A stretch of 64,000 nucleotides of DNA from Bretschneidera sinensis (lineage: Eukaryota; Streptophyta; Magnoliopsida; Brassicales; Akaniaceae): positions 27,374,727 to 27,438,726 of the forward strand of contig CM043703.1 of the NCBI GenBank assembly GCA_023935145.1, read 5' to 3'. This document shows, in pieces, positions 59,065 through 64,000 of the stretch. The notes beneath the pieces were generated by a model. It was not told the DNA's origin. It ran no database searches and saw nothing but the letters and a program-made list of their open reading frames with translations. The translations under genes and the position numbers were made by a program. Numbering within the stretch: the first letter of the stretch is position 1; every line of letters starts with the position of its first letter.

Positions 59065-62000
59065 ATGGGTTCAAACTTCATTGTTGAGAAGTTTGACAGA
59101 AAGGGAGACTTTTTCCTTTGGATGCGAAAAATAAAGTGGTTCTTATGCAACAAAAGGTGGACTTGGCAATTGGAGAAGATGACGATCTTTTAGTAAGTAT
59201 CACGAAGCTCCAGCGGAATGAGATGAAGAAGATGGTGTACAGCACCATCTTGCTGCACATGTCAGATAGTGTGACAAGGGAGTGCGGAGACTCGAAAAAT
59301 CCAGCTGTCATTTGGAAGAAACTAGATGAGTTACTTCTTACCAAGACTCTGCCTAATAAAATTTATCTTCTGAAACACATCTTTACTTTTAAAATGGATC
59401 CTAATAAAGAGTTGCAAGATAATCTTGATGTGTTTAATAAACTAGTTCAAGATTTGGCTAGTTGTAGTATAAAATTCTTGGACGAACAATTGGCTATTAT
59501 TTTCTTGAATTCTCTTCCTGATTTTATTGAAAGCTTGATTAATGCTATTGAATATGGAAGAGATACACTAACCAAAGAAATTGTGATTAATGTTGTAAGG
59601 GCTCATGATTTCAAAGCCAAGATGAGGGAAACATCAAGTGGAGAAGGGTTGCTCATTAGAGGAAGGCCAACAACTCTGTATAACAGCAACATACATGGCT
59701 ACTACTGGGACAAGCCATAGGGCAGAGGACAAAGCCATGGGAGAGCGCACTCTAAACTGAGATTTAGAGGAAAGAGATGCTACTACTACCATAAGGCGGG
59801 TCATTTCAAGAAAGATTGCGAGAAGATGATGAGGGATGAGAGAGGAAAATGCTATACCAATGATGGAGAGGCTTCAGTTGCTAAGGGAGAACAACAAGAT
59901 GATGTTCTTGTTGTGTGCTCAAATGTGAGCAAGTGGCAGGGCAGCAAGAAATGGATCTTGGATTCTGAGTGCACTTATCACATGTGCCCTCACAGGGATT
60001 GGTTCAAGAATTTCAAGGAAACCAATGATGGAAAGGTTTTCATGGGGAATAATACTTCTTTTTAAGTGAGGGGGATAGGAGACATCCAGTTGAGGATGTT
60101 TGATGGAGTCATAAGGCTGCTGAGGAATGTGAGATATCTTTCGGAATTGGGAAGAAATTTGATCTCATTGGGGCAACTAGATTCCATGGGGTACACATGC
60201 AAAGCAGATGGATGAAAGATCAAGGTAACCAAGGGATCTTTGATAGTGAACAAAGCGGTAATAAAGAATGGTCTCTATGAGATGATCGGAGACACTGACA
60301 TCAAGGATCAAGCAGCAAGCTTGATGGCTGAGATGGATAAGGCATCTCTTTAGCACAATCGCTTGGGACACATGACCGAAAAGGGCCTGCAAGTTCTCAG
60401 CAAGAACAGTCTACTTAACGGTGACAAAGTAGAGAAACTTGATTTCTGCGAATGTTGTGTTCATGGGAAACAACATTGGTTCAGCTTCAACATCGAAGTG
60501 CACAAGTCTAAGGGCATTCTTGACTACATTCATGCGGATCTTTCGGGACCAGCAAGAACACCAACACAATCAGATGCTTTGAATAACTTTGTGGTGTGGA
60601 AAAAGTTGCTGGAAACTCAAACGGGTAGGGTAGTTAAGGTTTTAAGAACCAATAATGGCTTAGAATTTTTTAATAAGGATTTTGATAAATTCTGTGAGTT
60701 AAATGGGATTCTAAGACATAGAACGGTTGTGAAAACCCCTCAGCAAAATGGAGTTGCTGAAAGGATGAATAGGACCCTTATGGAAAAGGTTAGGTGCATG
60801 TTAATTGGGTCCAGATTACCCAAATGTTTTTTTGGGAAAGCTATGTCTACTGCTGCGTATTTGGTTAATAGATTACCCTCTAGAGCTTTGGATCTCAAGA
60901 GTCCCAAAGAGATGTGGAGTGGTAAACCCCCTGAATTGAACAACCTTAGGACTTTTGGATGTGCTACATTTGCACATCAAAAGAATGATAAACTTAACCC
61001 AAGGTCTAGAAAATGTGTGTTTCTAGGATATGTGGAAGGGGTTAAGGGGTACAGGTTATGGTCTTTAGAGCAAAAAGGAACTAAACTCATAATAAGTAGG
61101 GATGTCATTTTTAATGAGCATTTATTTCCCTATTTGGAGAAAACTAACCCTACAGGGGATAGTGGGCAAACCAGCCCGGTATTTATGGAGCATAGCATCA
61201 AGGAAAATTCAGTTCATGTAGAGCAAGGAAGGCAAGAGGGTTTGGACCAGGTAGAGGCCATTGATGAAGGCCAAGCTCAGGACACTCAAGAGGAGGTTGA
61301 ACTAGAAGGGAATGATGCAAGGAATCGGAATGATTATCAGCTCACAAGGGACCGGGAAAAGAGGCTGGTCAAACCACCTTTGAGATATGGTTTTGCGGGT
61401 GCTAATGTAGCAGCTCCTTATTCAAAAGGAGGGATAAGTGAACCAGAAACTTACATTGATGCCATGGGATGTAAGGATTCATCAAGATGGAAGCTAGCTA
61501 TGGAGGAGGAAATGGATTCTTTGAGGAAGAACAACTTTTGGGAATTGGTGCACATTCCAGGAAAACAGAGAGTTGTGGATTGTAAATGGATTTACAAGAT
61601 CAAAGAAGGGAACACTCCATGGTATAAAGTCCGGTACAAGGCTAGGCTAGTGGCGAAGCGGTTCACGCAAAGAGAAGGCATAGATTTCACAGAAATTTTC
61701 TCATCGGTTGTGGCCAAGGTGGGAGGAAATGGTGATTATCCTCATCTATATCGTTGATATGCTGTTGGTTGGGAACAATAGGGAGATGATAGAAAGGTTG
61801 AAGTCTCAACTCAGTTCAGAGTTTGAGATGAAGGATCTTGGCCATTCACAGAAGATCATTGGGATAAGTATAATTCGAGAAAGGGAGAGAAACAGGTTGA
61901 AGGTTTCTCAGTCTTCCTACATAGAAAAGATGATATATAAGTTTTCTATGGACGATAGCAAACCAGTAAAGGTTCCCCTTGCTTGTCATTTCAAGTTCTC

Positions 62001-62717
62001 TAGCGATGAATGTCCAAGATCGGAGGCGGAGAAGAAGGAAATGGAGAAGGTCTCTTACTCTAGTGTGGTTGGATCAGTCATGTTCACCATGGTAAGCACT
62101 AGACTCGACATTGCTCATGCAATTAGTGTTCTCATCAGGTTTATGAGTAATCCTGGAAATGAGCATTAGCTTCGGTGAAGTGGTTGCTGAGGTGCTTGAA
62201 GGGAAACCTAGATGTGGGGCTTGTGTATGAGAAGAAGGGTATGTCCATCTTTATAGACGGTTATGCTGATTCGGAATATGGAGCAGACCAGGATAAGAGA
62301 AGATCGATTACCTCCTACTTCTTCAACTTAAACAGATGTTGTATAAGTTGGAAGGCTCAATTGCAGCCGGTGGTAGCACTCTCAACAACCGAGGCCGACT
62401 ACATAGCGTCAACGGAAGCCATAAAGGAGGCTATGTGGTGCAAAGGGTTGTTGGAAGAGTTGAAGGCCCTAAAAGAGCAGGTGGTGGTGTATTTGGATAG
62501 CCAAAGTGTGTTGCACTTGTGTAGGAACCTGGTGTTCTATGAGAGGACTAAGCATATGGATGTTCGGTATCATTTCGTTCGGAAAAATGTTACGAAATGA
62601 TGCATTCATGCTGACAAAGTCGCAACAGAAGAAAATCCTGTAGATTTAGGTACTAAAGTTATACCTTTAAGCAAGTTCAATCATTGCCTTGGACTTCTTA
62701 AGATTAGAGTCGGATGA
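59065..62717 (+). pseudogene. Copia B gag-pol polyprotein, frameshifts, stops and lost active sites
   Basis: Starts 'MGSNFIVEKFD' (59065). A one-base loss near 59137 puts the rest in another frame, which then runs with stops at 59718 (TAG), 60063 (TAA), 60213 (TGA) and 60351 (TAG). Gag is longer than in copia A because it keeps the segment 'FLNSLPDFIESLINAI'. The zinc knuckle is 'CYYYHKAGHFKKDC', with the second Cys changed to Tyr. The protease reads D-S-E instead of D-T/S-G. The integrase lacks ~25 residues after 'SGPARTPTQS' and has 'RTNNGLEF' where copia A has 'RTDNGLE', so a catalytic Asp is lost. The RT runs 'MEEEMDSLRKNNFWEL' to the F-S region and jumps to 'MVIILIYIVDMLLV', missing the palm. 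RNase H is complete but frameshifted near 62165. Confidence 0.92.
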
Positions 62718-62786
62718 TATGGTGACTCAAGTTGAGTTTGGATCCTGAGTTCTCTGCACAATAGGTTCGGGTTTAATCCCTTAGAC

Positions 62787-62798
62787 AAAGGTAGAGAT
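62787..62798 (+). promoter_or_regulatory. Copia B polypurine tract
   Basis: AAAGGTAGAGAT immediately before the 3' LTR. The same purine-rich stretch precedes the LTR at 45423, and a mutated form precedes the one at 36881. Confidence 0.75.
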
Positions 62799-63631
62799 TG
62801 TTGGTATTTGTCTAAGGAATAAACGGGTTGAAGAGTTCAACATCAGGTCCAGGTGTGCGCCGCGGCATAGGTGGTGTGCACTGCAGCCACCAGAAAAGGA
62901 GGAAGTCCAGGGAGGTGTGTGCCGCGATGGCACCCAGCAAGGATGAAGACCTGGAGGAGTTTCTGCCCTGTGTGCGCCGCGGCTAGCCCTGTTCTTGGCC
63001 GAGGTGCCAGGCACACCTGACGCTTCCTGATCAACACTTTGGATTGGTGTGTGGTAGTTGGTTAAAATGCACAAGATCACTTAGTCTTGTTAAAGGGCTA
63101 TGATGATTATTCCTCAAGATCTAAGGGTTGAGATTGACTTCAAGATTGGTTCAAGAAGTGGGCACTATATAAAGGATCATCTAGGAGCAATAACATTATG
63201 TGTGTGAAATAGAATACATGGTGTGTGAGGGTGCAAAGACACTAAACACAAGAGAGACTCATTCAGGATAGGCTGGTTGATTAGAGAGAGAGTAGTCTAG
63301 ATTAGGGATTCAAGGGCTTTGTAAATGGAATTTTCTTGGGGAAAATTCCAGGGAAACATGTAGTTCTTATCACTTTCTTTTTATCTTCTTTCATTCTTCA
63401 AGAACAAGAGAGTTCTTGAAGAGGTGTTGTTGTAATTGTAAGAACTCAATTGATTTAGTGCAGGGAGCTCGGAGGAGCTCACGGGGACGTAGGCACATTG
63501 CCGAACCTCGATAACAATTGCTTGTTCTCTTTCTTTGATTGGTTTGATTCCTGTTTATTACAAGTCATTCTAGACTTGGGTGTTTGGAAAGATCACAACC
63601 TGGGATTCTGCAAGAAGGTGATTTTCCAACA
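62799..63631 (+). repeat. Copia B 3' LTR, unit 7
   Basis: 833 bp, TGTTGG...CCAACA, followed by GCTAG. TATA-like 'CACTATATAAAGG' near 63165. Confidence 0.93.
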
Positions 63632-64000
63632 GCTAGTTTCTGGTACAGCAGTTTTGATGGTTACCAGATCCTGGGCCGAGACATTTACCAAATCCACGAC
63701 AGAGATAGCCTTCAAATTCGCGGACTTGTTGCTTGTGCTATAGTCGCGATGGTAGCTTAATCAATTATCGAAAAGGTCGAATAGACACGATTGTGGATTG
63801 TTGGTTCAACAGTTTTGATTATAGTCACCAGGTCCTTGATGATACTATCCTTTGTCTAGATCTGGCTTGGACATCCGACAGAAGCTGTATTTGATTCTGC
63901 GTTTTCTTTTTGGAATTATGTTGTTTTTATTATTTTTTCTTGAGTAGTGTAGTTTTTTTATAAAAAAAAAAATTACGTTCTTATTGCTTGATTTATATAG

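Larger units (their letters stand above)
57997..63631 (+). mobile_element. Copia B (Tork-like), full length, decayed
   Basis: A 5635-bp element with an 832-bp 5' LTR (57997-58828) and an 833-bp 3' LTR (62799-63631), TGTTGG...CCAACA, and the 5-bp duplication GCTAG at 57992-57996 and 63632-63636. Unit 6 has the empty site 'TTGGCTAGTTTCTGG'. The LTRs differ more than those of copia A, including indels in the GC-rich U3 block. The same insertion, truncated, is in unit 5. It encodes all domains except the RT core, with several stops. Confidence 0.95.
54848..64000. repeat. Tandem unit 7 of the array (runs off the window)
   Basis: Left half of the unit 2/5/6 type, interrupted in the central block by full-length copia B. 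After the element (63637-64000) the central block resumes with variants shared only with unit 5 (for example 'GCGGACTTGT' and 'GATGGTAGCTT'). 55400-56400 and 56510-57990 contain no identifiable gene. Confidence 0.85.

Noticed and set aside
57997..63631. Two independent copia insertions in units 5 and 7
   Set aside because: Identical GCTAG site, same orientation and shared private variants in the right flank make a single insertion followed by duplication much more likely.

Overview
This window is plant nuclear DNA, most likely from a eudicot. It is AT-rich and contains only plant-type LTR retrotransposons (two copia lineages and one gypsy), a Mutator-like element, MITE-like elements and a broken RNase H-like (RVT_3) coding region. 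I see no intact cellular gene, rRNA, tRNA, CRISPR array or bacterial feature. Every recognisable coding stretch belongs to a mobile element or is a pseudogene.

The main structure is a head-to-tail array of about seven diverged copies of a segment of roughly 8-9 kb (before insertions and deletions). They start near 807, 9434, 20030, 25859, 33786, 46322 and 54848. A full unit holds, in order: module X2; an AT-rich stretch with a ~107-bp MITE; an unidentified low-complexity stretch; an RNase H-like pseudogene; a ~1.4-kb Mutator-like element with ~80-bp terminal inverted repeats; a second ~1-kb terminal-inverted-repeat element; a duplicated AT-rich hairpin module; module X1, a diverged paralogue of X2; and a short conserved coding-like fragment on the minus strand. 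Units are mosaics. Units 1, 3 and 4 resemble one another in the left half, and units 2, 5, 6 and 7 form another group. Units 2 and 3 share one large deletion in the right half. Units 5 and 7 share one copia insertion that unit 6 lacks.

Retroelements are nested in the array. Unit 2 carries a complete but defective gypsy element (14189-17371, two 506-bp LTRs) inside the Mutator-like terminal repeat. Unit 3 carries a truncated Ale/Retrofit-like copia 3' end (23025-23915). Unit 5 carries the 3' half of a Tork-like copia 'B' (35969-37735), a full-length antisense copia 'A' (38338-43716, two 858-bp LTRs, 5-bp duplication ACATA) and the 3' half of another related copy (44153-46321). Unit 7 carries a full-length copia 'B' (57997-63631, 5-bp duplication GCTAG). 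The window opens inside another copia LTR (1-806).

The most interesting signal is the Tork-like copia family. All three copies in which the reverse transcriptase region can be read lack the same central block and have a damaged YVDD motif. The two full-length copies share the same nonsense codon in front of the integrase. In copy A every large internal deletion keeps the reading frame, and its LTRs are nearly identical. This looks like a non-autonomous family that amplified after losing its own reverse transcriptase. The Mutator-like element, with a perfect 10-bp flanking duplication in unit 6 and possible captured gene sequence, is the second point of interest.
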